Positions 1 to 27,935 of a DNA stretch of 64,000 nucleotides are shown one piece after another. Position 1 is the first letter of the stretch. Every line of letters starts with the position of its first letter. The position numbers and the translations under genes are program-made. The stretch covers positions 2,867,390 to 2,931,389 of the forward strand of contig NC_092110.1 of assembly GCF_045679555.1 (NCBI RefSeq), written 5' to 3'. Origin of the DNA: Salvelinus alpinus (taxonomy: Eukaryota; Chordata; Actinopteri; Salmoniformes; Salmonidae). Below the pieces are notes generated by a model that was not told the DNA's origin, did no database searches, and saw nothing but the letters and a program-made list of their open reading frames with translations.

Positions 1-412
1 TAGCAGACGCTCTTATCCAGAGCGACTTACAAATTGGTGCATTCACCTTATGACATCCAGTGGAACAGCCACTTTACAATGGTGCATCTAAATCTTTTAA
101 GGGGGGGGGGGGGGGGTGAGAAGGATTACTTTATCCTATCCTAGGTATTCCTTAAAGAGGTGGGGTTTCAGGTGTCTCCGGAAGGTGGTGATTGACTCCG
201 CTGTCCTGGCGTCGTGAGGGAGTTTGTTCCACCATTGGGGGGCCAGAGCAGCGAACAGTTTTGACTGGGCTGAGCGGGAACTGTACTTCCTCAGTGGTAG
301 GGAGGCAATAGATGCACTATTGTAAAGTGGTTGTTCCACTGGATATCATAAGGTGAATGCACCAATTTGTAAGTCGCTCTGGATAAGAGCGTCTGCTAAA
401 TGACTTAAATGT
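1..412. mobile_element. L2-type LINE 3' ends in foldback arrangement
   Basis: Bases 1-90 and about 315-405 are inverted copies of one sequence carrying the tail GATAAGAGCGTCTGCTAAAT, which is the conserved 3' end of fish L2-like LINEs and of SINEs that borrow it. Bases 136-339 on the minus strand encode the end of the LINE reverse-transcriptase ORF, with the stretch LAPQWWNKLPHDARTAES. The same protein region occurs on the plus strand at 45,766-46,329. The left end is cut by the window. It lies in the ITSN2 intron downstream of the SH3E exon. Confidence 0.75.
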
Positions 413-864
413 AAAATGTAAAATAAAATGATCTGTCGCTCCTTCTAAGAGAAAATGGGAGGAAAGGAGGGGGCAGGTGAAGGGGGACAGCCACAGAGAG
501 AGACCAACTAGATCAACATTAGTGTCATTGCACTTCAGGGTCACCAAACACCAAAACATTGTCCTGATATAGAAAACCGTTTAGGAGTGTGCATGTTTGT
601 TTCAACTCGCATACGTTTCTCTTTAGATTCAGCCAGGGGTCCTACATCAGGCCAGAAAAGTCATTGGATGCATTAAGGACAGCAGGGATACAGACAGACG
701 GGTCAAATCTCAGCTCTTGGTTCAGTCCCAGGTTAAAAAAAAGCCAGTTGGTGGGAGTTGACTTGAAAAAGCAGGAAGGAAAGGGACAGATGCTCCAGGT
801 AGCTTCCCCGAACCACAGATCTAGGATCAGGTTACGTCACGTTAATGCTAACTCTGATCGTTAG

Positions 865-1053
865 GGCAGCGTTGCCCAAACTCAGTCCTGGGGACCCAAA
901 ACAGTGGTCATTTGGGGGTTTTGCCCTAGCACTACAAAGCTCATTCAAATGATCATCTCATCATCAAACTTTGATTGTTTGAGTCGGCTGTGTAGTGCTA
1001 GGACAAAAACGTGCACCCATTGGGTCACCAGGACAGAGTTCAGGCAACGCTGC
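865..1053. mobile_element. Palindromic MITE in ITSN2 intron
   Basis: The ends are inverted copies: GGCAGCGTTGCC near 865 and GGCAACGCTGC at 1043-1053. The inner parts also pair (CCCTAGCACTAC with GTAGTGCTAGG). There is no coding capacity. It resembles a non-autonomous DNA transposon. The family is not identified. Confidence 0.6.
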
Positions 1054-1696
1054 ACTAAGGGATGACAACAGATGTTATTTCATTCCCCTCGTGGTTAAAG
1101 TGACAGAGCAAGATTATGGCAATTACAGCATTTTTCAATTTACCCAAAGACAGATTAAGTCATGCACCTTCAAACTGCATGCAGACATAAAAATGATATC
1201 AATGAGTTCATCTGACTCTGGGTAAGTAAAAAAAACGGCTTAATTTCCAGTATTTTGCACTATCCCTTTAACAAGTTAGAATTATGGGTTGGCTAGCCTG
1301 ACCCTAGATTTGTGTTTAAGGATAACGTCTACCTACTCCAAACAGACACAGGCAGAAGGTCAGAGGTTAGAGGTCAGAGAGGTGTGACCAGACAGGGGTC
1401 AGAGGTTAGTAAAGGGACGGGGGCCTCCAACAGTCCAGCTCATGAGAGCGTGATAGTGGGTCTCAGACGGAGAGGAGGAGGAGGAGACACTACCACCCTA
1501 CAGAGAGAAAGAGATGAAGAGGAGGGGAGAGAAAAGAGGAAGGGAGGGAAAGAAGTGAAAGGAAAAACGTGAGTGAGAAGAATGGATGGATTGAGGAACA
1601 GGTGAAAATGAGAAGAAATGGTAGAAAGGAATCAACAGGGAAAGATTTCGCCCCAAGAGTATAAATAATACCGTTGCTAAACTCTTACCCTTGGTT

Positions 1697-1835
1697 TCCC
1701 AAAGTTGGTGCACGTTTTGGTTTTTGCCCTGGCGCTACACAGCTGATTCAAATAACCAACTCATTATCAAGCTTTGATTATTTGAATCAGCCTTGTAGAT
1801 CTAGGGAAAAACCAAAACGGGGGGGGGGGGGGTAA
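1697..1835. mobile_element. Second palindromic MITE of a related type
   Basis: This is a short palindrome with GTTTTGGTTTTTGCCCT near one end and AGGGAAAAACCAAAAC near the other, around a TGATTCAAATAA / TTATTTGAATCA core. It is similar in layout and sequence to the element at 865-1053. It ends in a G-homopolymer. Confidence 0.55.
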
Positions 1836-1996
1836 ACTTTAGACTAGTCTGACTCACCATGCTAACTGGCTCTACTAACATCTTACATATATATACCTGT
1901 CATGTGTACTGGTAGGCATCTATCTGCCCACCCTGTCACGTGAACACTTAAATTGAGAAACGTTGGAAAAGCACATCAAAAAAGTGATGTACTCAC

Positions 1997-17627
<15,631 letters not shown>

Positions 17628-17634
<7 letters not shown>

Positions 17635-17709
17635 GGCTGCAGGTGGCAGAGGGGGCGGGGGGGGGGGGGGACTCCCGTTCTTCTACTCAGCCGGCTAGCT
17701 CGCAGTCAT
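17628..17709 (-). promoter_or_regulatory. itsn2: ITSN2 exon 2: 5' UTR end, short upstream ORF and start codon
   Basis: A strong acceptor (TTTTGCAG) precedes 17,709. The exon opens with ATGACTGCGAGCTAG (17,709-17,695), a complete four-codon upstream ORF. A C-rich run of about 13 bases follows on the transcript, then the main ATG at 17,634-17,632 and a GTAAGA donor. The short upstream ORF may dampen translation; that is inference. Confidence 0.75.
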
Positions 17710-17894
17710 CTGCAAAACACACACATCAGTGTCTGCACACACACAAAACAAGCAAAACTTCCGCTCATTAATAATGTAGGGAGGGCAGAGCGCTGCTCAC
17801 ACCAACTCAGAGAGAGAGAGTGTAGCAGCTGCCCCGTTTCCCATTGGTCAGCAGGTTTCAACAGGGTTTCTCCTGTTCCTCAGTCAGGGAGTCA

Positions 17895-19100
17895 AACACA
17901 GAGACACCAGGTCCACGTCCCAACCCTACTGCAACACAGAGACACCAGGGCCACGTCCCAACCCTACTGCAACAGAGACACCAGGGCCACGTCCCAACCC
18001 TACTGCAACACAGAGACACCAGGTCCACGTCCCAACCCTACTGCAACACAGAGACACCAGGTCCACGTCCCAACCCTACTGCAACACAGAGACACCAGGT
18101 CCACGCCCCAACCCTACTGCAACACAGAGACACCAGGTCCACGCCCCAACCCTACTGCAACACAGAGACACCAGGTCCACGTCCCAACCCTACTGCAACA
18201 CAGAGACACCAGGTCCACGTCCCAACCCTACTGCAACACAGAGACACCAGGTCCACGTCCCAACCCTACTGCAACACAGAGACACCAGGTCCACGTCCCA
18301 ACCCTACTGCAACACAGAGACACCAGGTCCACGTCCCAACCCTACTGCAACACAGAGACACCAGGTCCACGTCCCAACCCTACTGCAACACAGAGACACC
18401 AGGTCCACGTCCCAACCCTACTGCAACACAGAGACACCAGGTCCACGTCCCAACCCTACTGCAACACAGAGACACCAGGTCCACGTCCCAACCCTACTGC
18501 AACACAGAGACACCAGGTCCACGTCCCAACCCTACTGCAACAGAGACACCAGGTCCACGTCCCAACCCTACTGCAACACAGAGACACCAGGGCCACGTCC
18601 CAACCCTACTGCAACACAGAGACACCAGGGCCACGTCCCAACCCTACTGCAACACAGAGACACCAGGTCCACGTCCCAACCCTACTGCAACACAGACACC
18701 AGGGCCACGTCCCAACCCTACTGCAACACAGAGACACCAGGTCCACGTCCCAACCCTACTGCAACACAGAGACACCAGGTCCACGTCCCAACCCTACTGC
18801 AACAGAGACACCAGGGCCACGTCCCAACCCTACTGCAACACAGAGACACCAGGGCCACGTCCCAACCCTACTGCAACACAGAGACACCAGGTCCACGTCC
18901 CAACCCTACTGCAACACAGAGACACCAGGGCCACGTCCCAACCCCACTGCAACAGAGACACCAGGGCCACATCCCAACCCTACTGCAACACAGAGACACC
19001 AGGTCCACGTCCCAACCCTACTGCAACACAGAGACACCAGGGCCACGTCCCAACCCTACTGCAACACAGAGACACCAGGTCCACGTCCCAACCCTACTGC
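17895..19100 (+). repeat. 38 bp minisatellite, about 31 copies
   Basis: The unit reads CCAGGTCCACGTCCCAACCC then TACTGCAACACAGAGACA. Most copies are 38 bp; some lack a CA and are 36 bp. Common variants swap GTCCAC for GGCCAC. As 38 is not a multiple of three, one frame cycles through three peptides and stays open for 454 codons across the array. It lies in ITSN2 intron 1, about 190 bp upstream of exon 2. Confidence 0.97.
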
Positions 19101-21320
19101 ATAGCTTCCTCTCGTTGTTCCCTAAACTTCCATCAATTCCCTTTTTATCCTGCTTGCAAGCGGACACACACATCCCAGCTAGGCTACATCCCAAGCATGA
19201 GACTGTAAAAGAGAAAAACTGCAGCCAACTCATAAATATAACATTAACAACAAAAGAGCCATAATAGTGATTACACTGGTCAGCAGGAGATCGTGGTAGA
19301 CTGTATACATACTGATCAACCATGATGTGTGTGTGTGTGTTCTAATAATGTGGATATTCTCTTTATATTTCTTAGAAGAAACCCTTATTGTCCCCCTGAG
19401 TGACAACACCCGTCACTTGCATGCATGTCTGCATGTCTGCCTGTCTGTCTGTCCCCACAGGTAAAGGGCAGGTAGAGAGGTGTATGAAGGAAGCTGTGTA
19501 CAAACACCACAAGCACCTTCACAACCCACTGACAGTGGTCAATACTACAACACCGAGGAGAACTCACAAGGAAAAGTACCAGAAAAGTATGGAGAAAGGG
19601 ACAGGGCATGTCAATGAGGCCATACAAGGAAAATTGAGAATTCCAATGCCTATACCCTTCCTGTTCCTTTCCAGTCACATACACGGATACCAGCATTTCC
19701 TGTCCAGCCAGTCAGCTGACAGGAAGTCCCTGGCAGCTCTGAGGTTCTTCCTGTGGCGGTTACATGACTCAGCCATAAAACAGTAAAAAAAAATTACTCT
19801 ACGGAAGCCCTTCAGGATGCTGGAGGTCCAGGCTTTAGAGTTGACCTGTCCAGTCCCAAATCAACCCTTAGCCCCTAACCCTAGAACCTTCTCCAGGGCC
19901 TTCAGAAAGTATTCACACCCACTGACTTCTTACAAAAATATTTGTGTTACAGCCTGAATTTAAAATGGATTAAATTGAGATTGCCACTGGCCTACACACA
20001 ATACCCCATAATGTCAAAGTGGAATTATGGTTTTCCGAAATGTTAAAGTTATTTTTAAATTTAAATCTAAAATGTCTCGAGTCAATAAGTACTCAACCAC
20101 TTTGTTATGTCAAGCCTAAATAAGTTCAGGAGTAAAAATATTAAAGTTGCATGGACTGCATGGCAATAGATGATTTTTGAAGGACTTCCTCATCTCTGTA
20201 CCCCACACATACAAGTATCTGTAAGGTCCCTCTGTCGAGCAGTGAACTTCAAACACAGATGCGAAGGGATTGGACGGGTGTACTGGTGGCACACAAGTGT
20301 GGTATTAGTGTAGGGCGAAGAGACAGAGGGAGGGATGGAGGAAGACGATAGGAAGGAAGGGGGGGGGGGGGGGTAGTACAGGAGAATGTGGTCAAGCAAG
20401 ATGGCCTCACAATGGGGAGCGTGCTAACCATCTGCTCCTTCTTTTCCCTTCTTCCTGTGTGTATTTATCCCTCTTCTGTCCCTCCTCATATCACTTTCCC
20501 TCTGAACCCACGTGTCCCTCTCCTTCGCCCTCCCAAATGACTTAGGATTTAAGGTGGAAGGGGTTAGGGGTTGTTTCTGCCTATGTCTGTATCAGTGAGA
20601 GAGGTGTCCGTGTACAGAAATACAGGATGCAAATTGGTTTTAGTGAACAAACACCCAGGGATCCCTCCGGTGGAGCCTGCTGACACATACAGCAGTCTGC
20701 TCTGTCTGTACAAACACACACAAGCCCCCTGCCTGGCTGTTATTTGCATGTGTTTTGCATCGTGTGGTAAAATCAGGAGTGGGTCAAGCTGAAACGAGGT
20801 GAACACTGAGCAGCACAACAGTAGAGACTGGAGTCTCGACAGGTCAGACAACACCGTGTTAAAAATAAATAAAAGCATCAGATCAGACGATTCTACACGG
20901 ACTACATCCTCGTTGAGAATGAAAGAGAAAATAGAGCTACGGTGTGGGAACTCTGGGCCAGTAGAGATGGCATCATCACCACACGAGTTAACCCTGTCAT
21001 TATTCTCCCCTCTCTGTCCGACACAAGTGTTAATTTTATTTTTTTGTTACCTGACACCCAATCAGGGCTGAGATCCAGAGAGATACCAGGAAGGAGAGAG
21101 TAGGAAAAATGCAGAGTCACTGCATATACCCATCACTGGTCTATTTCCCATCTGAGCATTAAGAGTCTTTCCCTGAAACAGAGCTCACACAGACAGACAC
21201 AGCCACTAGGGATGGGCATTTGACTGATGAGTACACACATTATTTTATTTTGAGTACTCTAATAAAAATAAAAAAACTGAACAAGCCCCGCAATGGAAAA
21301 TAATTTCAGCATTTATCAAC
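19101..21320. other. ITSN2 intron 1, no gene seen
   Basis: This stretch holds a Tc1 fragment at 19,895-20,275 and a G-homopolymer near 20,360. An ORF of 128 codons at 19,400-19,786 has no recognisable motif and I do not consider it a gene. Confidence 0.6.
19895..20275 (+). mobile_element. 5' fragment of a Tc1 transposon
   Basis: CCTTCAGAAAGTATTCACAC, ACAATACCCCATAATGTCAA and AGTTCAGGAGTAAAAATATT match the terminal and subterminal region of a common salmonid Tc1 family. The transposase part is missing. Confidence 0.7.
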
Positions 21321-21321
21321 A

Positions 21322-21775
21322 TTGAGTGTACAAAACATTAAGAACACCTTCCTAATATTGAGTTGCACCCCCCTCCCCCCTTTTGCTCTCAGAACAGCCT
21401 CAATGCGTTGGGGCAAGGACTCTACAATGTGTCGAAAGCGTTCGAAAGGGATGCTGGCCCATGTTGACTCCAATGATTCCCACAGTTGTATCAAGTTGGC
21501 TGGATGTCCTTTGGTTCTTGATACTCATGGAAAACTGTTGAGCGTGAAAACACAAACCAGTGCGCCTGGCACCTACTACCATGGCCCGTTCCCAAAAGGA
21601 ACTTAAATCTTTTGTCTTGCCCATTCACCCTCTGAATGGCACACATACACAATCCATGTCTCAATTGTCAAAGTTTAGAAATCCTTCTTTAACCTGTCTC
21701 TTCCCCTTCATCTACACTGATTGAAGTGGATTTAACAAGTGACATCAATAAGAGATCATAGCTTTCACCTGGATT
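21322..21775 (-). mobile_element. Tc1-like transposon fragment (transposase N-terminus)
   Basis: The left end carries GTACAAAACATTAAGAACAC. On the minus strand the protein remnant includes [11 protein letters not shown] and [19 protein letters not shown] second copy at 44,883-45,305 reads FERGMVVGARHTGL and [14 protein letters not shown]. The right inverted repeat is not clear here. Confidence 0.7.
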
Positions 21776-22034
21776 TAATCATTTTTCTCAAGGTTACAAA
21801 CCAAACTCAGTTTTTCGATATACAGACATTTTATTTAGTTTATTCTGCCTGTTTGGAATTTTCATAATGGATGAACAATTCCACATTTAACACCGCATGG
21901 TGATAATTACAGCCACAACATCTGTTTGGTGAGTACGTATATATGCTTTTCTGACGAAAATATCAAACAAATGTTTTTTTGCATATTTTCAGTGTGGAAC
22001 CTGTCTATATTTAGAGGGGGGTAATAGCCTAGGC

Positions 22035-24480
22035 CAGTGGTTCCCAATTTTTTTTATAGTCCCGTACCCCTTCAAACATTCAACCTCCAGCTGCGTACCC
22101 CCTCTAGCACCAGGGTCAGAGCACTCAAATGTTGTTTTTTGACATCATTGTAAGCCTGCCACACACAGACACTATATGATACATTTATTAAACATAAGAA
22201 TGAGTGCGAGTTGTCGAGCTCTTACAGGACCAGAGCACAAATAATATAATACCCAATAATTTTGTTCTTTATTTAACCATCTTACATATAAAACCTTAAT
22301 TGTTCATCAAAAATTGTGAATAACTCACCACACAGGACGCACATAACTCTGCAGTGTTGGGTTGTATTGGAGAGAGTCTGTCTTAAATCATTTCCCACAC
22401 ACAGTCTGTGCCTGTATTTAGTTTTCATGCTAGTGAGGGCCAAGAATCCACTCTCACATAGGTACGTTGTTGTAAAGGGCATCAGTGTCTTAACAGCGTT
22501 ATTTGCCAAGGCAGGATACTCTGAGCGCAGCCCAATCCAGGAATCTGGCAGTGGCTTCTGATTAAATTCAATTTCATAGAACCGCTTGTTGCAATTTCGA
22601 TGAGGCTCTCTTGTTCATATATCGGTAAGTGGACTGGAGGCAGGGCATGAAAGGGATAACGAATCCAGTTGTTTATGTCATCCGTTCCAACTTCTTAATC
22701 ATAGCCTCAATTTTGTACCCCACATCATAGCCTCAATTTTGTACCCCACATTGAATATAGTTGCGGAGAGTCCCTGTAATCCTAGATTCAGATCATTCAG
22801 GCGAGAAAAAACATCACCCAGATAGGCCAGTCGTATGAGAAACTCGTCAGACAAGTGGAAATTATGGTCAGTAAAGAAAACTTTAAGCTTGTCTCTCAAT
22901 TTTTTTTAAACGGGTCAATACTTTGCCCCTTGATAACCAGCACACGTCTGTATGTTGTAAAAGGGTTACTTGGTCGCTGCCCATATCATTGCATAGCGCA
23001 GAAAACACACGAGAGTTCAGGGGCCTTACTTTAACAAAGTTAACCATTTTCACTGTAGTGTCCAAAACATCTTTCAAGCTGTCAGGCATTCCCTTGGCAA
23101 CAAGAGCCTCTCGGTGGATGCTGCAGTGTCCCCAAGTGGCGTCGGGAGCAACTGCTTGCACCCGCGTTACCACTCCACTATGTCTCTGTCATGGCTTTTG
23201 CGCCATCAGTACAGATACCAACACATCTTGACCACCAAAGTCCATTTGATGTCACAAAGCTGTCCAGTACTTTTCCTGTTGTCCTGGTTTCCAGAAGAGG
23301 ATGTCTTCCTTTATTGACCCCCCATAAACGTCACGGACATATACCAGGAGCTGTGCCAGGCCCGCCACGTCTGTTGCCTCATCCAGCTGTAACGCATAGA
23401 ATTCACTGGCTTGTATGCAAAGCAGTAATTGTTTCAAAACATCTCCTGCCATGTCACTGATGCATCATGAAACAGTGTTGTTTGATGAAGGCATTGTCTG
23501 TATATTATTTTTTGCCTTTTCCCCCAGCATTGTCCCAGCCATATCCGTGGCAGCAGGAAGAATTAAGTCCCCCACAATAGTATTGGGCTTGCCTGTCCTA
23601 GCCACTCGGTAGCTCACCATATAAGACGCTTCTAGCCCCTTCTTATTAATGGCATCTGTTGCTTTTATACGTCTTACTACTCTAAAGTCGTTTTAATTCT
23701 CGCTCAAAAAACTGCCGTGGCTTATTTTTCAAATTGGCATGTTTTGTTTCTAAATGTCTGCACAAGGGTGAAAGTTTAATCGAGTTGCGAGAGAGTACTT
23801 TTCCACATATAACACTGTGGCTGAGGAAAGGCACTACTCCCAATATAAGAGAATCCCAAATCAATGTAGTTCTCATCATATTTGCGCCTCTTCGATGGTC
23901 CAACGTCCCTGTCTGTTGTTCGGTGCTTTCCCGGGTAAGGGGGCAGTAGCTCTTCGGCTGCATCAGATTCACAACTGTCAGTGTCCATGCTAGCTGGGCT
24001 AACAACAAATGTAGAATTACTGATGCTAGGATTGGATGTGCTCGTGGAAGCAGAACAACTTGTGTCGTCGACAGGTACAGTACTGCTTGTAGTAGCAGTA
24101 CTACCAGTAGAGCTGGTATGTGTCTCTATGGATCCAGGCCTTAATTTTAAAAAACCATTTTCAAGCAAATGGAATGAGCAGCAGCTACGTTTGGCCACAT
24201 ACGGACAGTTAGTGTAATTCCTGCGAGAGAATAAGTTAATGTGATTGGATATTAATTATTTGACTAGGCTACCTGTATTTGACATTGTGTTGTTATTTCA
24301 CTGAACACTAGATGGTTTAATTTTATTTTTGGCAGTGAAATGAGGCTACTCAGGCGAAGAAGAAAAAAACTCACCCAAATGTTTAGCCCTGTTGGAAAAT
24401 ATAAATGGACTGCTTGAAAATCTGTATTATTTGGCGAACCCCCCGACGACATTGCACGTACCCCTGGGTGGGAATACCTG
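22035..24480 (-). mobile_element. hAT (Buster/ZBED5-like) transposon with 8 bp target duplication
   Basis: The element starts CAGTGGTTCCC at 22,035 and ends GGGAATACCTG at 24,480. It is flanked on both sides by GCCTAGGC (22,027-22,034 and 24,481-24,488), a perfect 8 bp duplication with the central TA favoured by Buster-type hAT elements. The sequence near both ends is rich in GTACCCC. It lies in ITSN2 intron 1. Confidence 0.9.
22282..24198 (-). pseudogene. ZBED5/SCAND3-like hAT transposase, decayed
   Basis: Protein pieces in order on the minus strand: a Ser/Thr-rich N-terminus, DGDVGPSKRRK-like region and YIDLGFSYIG near 24,000-23,850; LQLDEATDVAGLAQLLVYVR near 23,400; WGHCSIHREALVAKGMP and DVCWLSRGKVL near 23,100-22,930; SDEFLIRLAYLGDVFSRLND near 22,830; and the C-terminal dimerisation part FTTTYLCESGFLALTSMKTK near 22,450. 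Frames change between pieces. A 26 bp tandem duplication at about 22,687-22,750 adds one break. Not functional. Confidence 0.85.
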
Positions 24481-24489
24481 GCCTAGGCT

Positions 24490-27400
24490 AACCAGTTTGA
24501 AATGGCACTAGCAGCTCAAAGTAGCTTAAGTGGAAAATAGACAGGATGTAAATATTCCAAAACGGCAGCTCGTTTTTTTGGAACACATACTTTCCTACTT
24601 CAATCAAACAGTCCATTTTGAATTTGTAATAAAACTGTCGTCATTTGGCAAGGAATGTAGCTTGTGTATCCCATCAGTTATATCATTTTTTTTAGGCATT
24701 TACTTCTGTAGGCCTAACGGGAGCATGTGTGCGCACTCGTGTGTGGAGGGAGCGATCACAACGCAATTGAGTGAATGAGACACAGAGGGGAAAGGGAATT
24801 TAGGGAGAAGAAGAGTGTGATGCTCGGCTTGGTTTGTTTTTTGTTGTGCCCGGGAAATGCACTTGTACAAATGGAACACTAGAGTCAAAGCAAAATAACA
24901 TTGTCTTCAAGACAAAATTTCACTTGCTCCTTCTGCCAGCCACAAAGCACATTCCACCAAATAGTTCCAACAACTAAAAAAATGAGCTTTAGCATCAGTT
25001 CGAGTACTCATGCTCTCATGCCCATCCCTAATATAGACATGCACGAGCCTTCCTGTCTGTCACAGCTCAGGAATGCAGACTGACAGTTCTGAGAGGGAGA
25101 TGGAGAGAAAGGATTAAGGCTGAGAGAAAGAAAGAGGAGAACAGAGTTGATGTAAGATAAATATAGAGGGACAGGTCTAGCCGTGACGTGGCCTAAAGCT
25201 GATCTCACCATGGTGATATAATGAGTTCAAATGACAATAGGGGCTTTGGAAAGAATCACTGCAACATGGCCTGTACTTGAAATTAATGGTTCACCACTTC
25301 AACCACTGTGCTCTTTCACCTAACAGACACCATGGTGACGGAAGTTAATTGTATCACTACCTCTAATGAAGACAGACGGACAGACAGACAGATCCACGTT
25401 CAACTCTCTAAACCCTGCAGTGTCCATATTGCGACATCTCCGACTGGCTTAGATTAAATGTTTACTTTTCTTTCTTTCGAAGCACGTCTCGCCCTGGCTC
25501 TACCTACATTGCTTCATCCTGGAGCCTTTGGGTGGGTTCCATCCACATGCACCAATTCTACACAGGCCAGCGCAGATTCTCGTTATAGCGTGAAACATGT
25601 TGAACACCTCTCCAGACATTGTAAATATTTCATTATCTGTGTGGATCTACATAGAATTTATCTAATTGGACCCGCGCCACCGTCTCCCCAGCGAGCCACA
25701 GAGACAAGATGGAGATCAAGTCCTCTGCTCAGAGAGAGAAGATCTAGAGAAGATTAGCTCAATTGAACTCTTCTAAACTGAATTGACTGTCTGGATTAAG
25801 GCTAATCTGGATTAGCGGATGTGGAACTACTAAAAAAAAATATATATTCCTGATCACAGCTGGAAATCTGCTTGCTAGTAGGGACGGGCCTGAGTAATAG
25901 AGTACTCGAACGGACATCAAAGCTCGATCTTTAACCAGAGACACCATTTTTTTTTTTAAATACTATAAAACTATTTGGTGGAATGTGCATTGTTGCTGCA
26001 TGAACGGGAAAGTGGCATTTTTGGCAGAACAGTTGTTTCTGTGAACTGCTGTGCTGTGTGTTAAAAGGCAGATGGATTTGTTTGCTATATCTGTGTACAA
26101 AGGTAGGCTAGTGGCCATGACACCGAGAGTCACTTCCATCACCAACGATGACTGAAACAGTGCTTTTCACCAGGAAACCAACCAATACACCACCAATGTG
26201 TAGCCCATTTCCTTGGCCAGAGTAGAACTTTGGTCTAGCTGTATAACATTCACCCACCTTGTGAGTTATTTGCTGGCCCGTGACTGTTTGGCAACACTTT
26301 TCCCACGAAGGTAAATAAGTAATCGGTAGACGGTTCTGAATGAAAACTCGTTGTTTGCGTCGCCAAGCAGTGTCCAAGAAATAATGATATTCAGTTGTTA
26401 GAGGCTACCACCCCCTTCCAAATGAAAACCAAACATGGACTCCATGCGGTGTCTCGCTTAGCGTGCACACCTGTCAGGGTTTCACTCCGGTTTGTCTAGC
26501 TAAATCAGCCTTGAAATCCTGGTATCATGCTGCCGCACAGGAAGTAGAACGAAGCGTGTGCACGCAACATTGACATCCATGTTTGGTTTTGATTTGGAGG
26601 AGGGTGGTAGCATCTAACAAGTGGATTTAATTGTTTCCTGGGCACTGGTCGACGATGTAAAAACGCATTCCTTATCAGACCCGTCCACGAACTACGGATA
26701 TACTCAGGCTTTGGAAAAGCATTACCAAAGGCACAAGTACAGCAAATATCTTGCACGCCTATCCAATTGCATACCCTAAGACAGAATGTTACTGTTAAAT
26801 AACTGTACTTTCTGTTATTAACTGTATACATGATGGCGAGCACTGTGGGGTTATGTGTAGGCCAGGAGTACCCACCAGGATTGATGCATGCCTCGGCAGC
26901 CATTTTGTGCCGGAGCACACGTCCCACATCGATTGTGACAGTAGAGAGAGAGATGACAATAGGGTGACCACCACTGTCCCCCGGGCCCAGGATGCAATCG
27001 GCACTTTACACAAGGATCCTTGGACCACAGCCAACCAGCCCGTGTCCTGACACAGCTCTGTTTATCCCTGTCCCTCACTAGTTCTGTTGTTGATCCCTGT
27101 TCGATGGCCCTAAAGTTATGGAAAGCAGTTTGTCTGCAGTCTGTTTGACAGTGTTAAATAATCAACCTTCAACATCTGTATACTGACACCAGGTGAGTCC
27201 GGACCATTCAGCACTACCCAAATGAATACAGGCAGGACAGTACAGGCTAACAAATATAATACCACGTCCACTATTAATGACAGCTTTAACAGGAGCCTGC
27301 CTGGGGGATGGGATTTTAGGTAAGTGTAGAATCACAACACCAAGCTTAGCTGCCAGAAAACAAAAACGATGCATAGGCATATCCTGTTTGGAATGACCTG

Positions 27401-27935
27401 GTATAATAATGATTGACATTGATGTGGAGAGTCCCTGAGTTCAAGTGGAGGATAGTTTAATTATGAACAAGAGTAACGTTAGCAATAGAATCTGAGCAAC
27501 TTCGCAGAGTGGTACATTGTACAGTAAGTACTATTGCTATCTCATCTAAAGTTGATACACTAACGTTACTGGTGCTTTCCCTTTACTTGTCTAAAGCGAG
27601 AGAGACACGTTTGTAACCTGTTCAACAAGTTATGTTTGAGGAATCTGAGGGAGCTAGCTAGCAACGTTAACTAACATTACTTTAGGTAAGGTCGTTTTCC
27701 TTTTACCAACTTCAAACAAGTTCGTGTGAGGGCACACTTCTAATGGCTGATATAAGTTATATATTTCAGTGTATCAAAATCCCTATGCGTAATAACATGA
27801 TTAGTTAAGTAGTTAACTACATTCAATCAATATTGTATTTTACGACTAGCAGTAACTCAATGTTCAAGCAATAACATGGACTCGCTAGGAAAGCAGCAAG
27901 GCAGTTTCGGGTGACTAACGCGTTACGTCGCTTAC
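24490..27935. other. ITSN2 intron 1, proximal part; inverted repeat ends, no gene
   Basis: I see no exon. About 24,935-25,036 and 25,878-26,000 are inverted copies of one repeat end: CATGCCCATCCCTA on one side, TAGGGACGGGCCTGAG on the other, each with GAGTACTCGAAC-type and CTATTTGGTGGAATGTGC blocks. A TAGGGATGGGCAT also occurs at 21,208. This suggests a hAT-like element whose interior was split by later insertions. Confidence 0.5.

Noticed and set aside
17895-19100. CRISPR-like array
   Set aside because: The units are contiguous and near identical with no unique spacers, and the genome is a vertebrate.
17844-19208. 454-codon ORF taken as a repeat protein gene
   Set aside because: It is the open frame of a 38 bp minisatellite in ITSN2 intron 1. 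Units of 36 and 38 bp alternate without regard to frame, and there is no promoter or conserved domain.
19400-19786. 128-codon ORF in ITSN2 intron 1
   Set aside because: No domain, splice context or composition typical of coding sequence was seen. It cannot be ruled out, but it is not supported.
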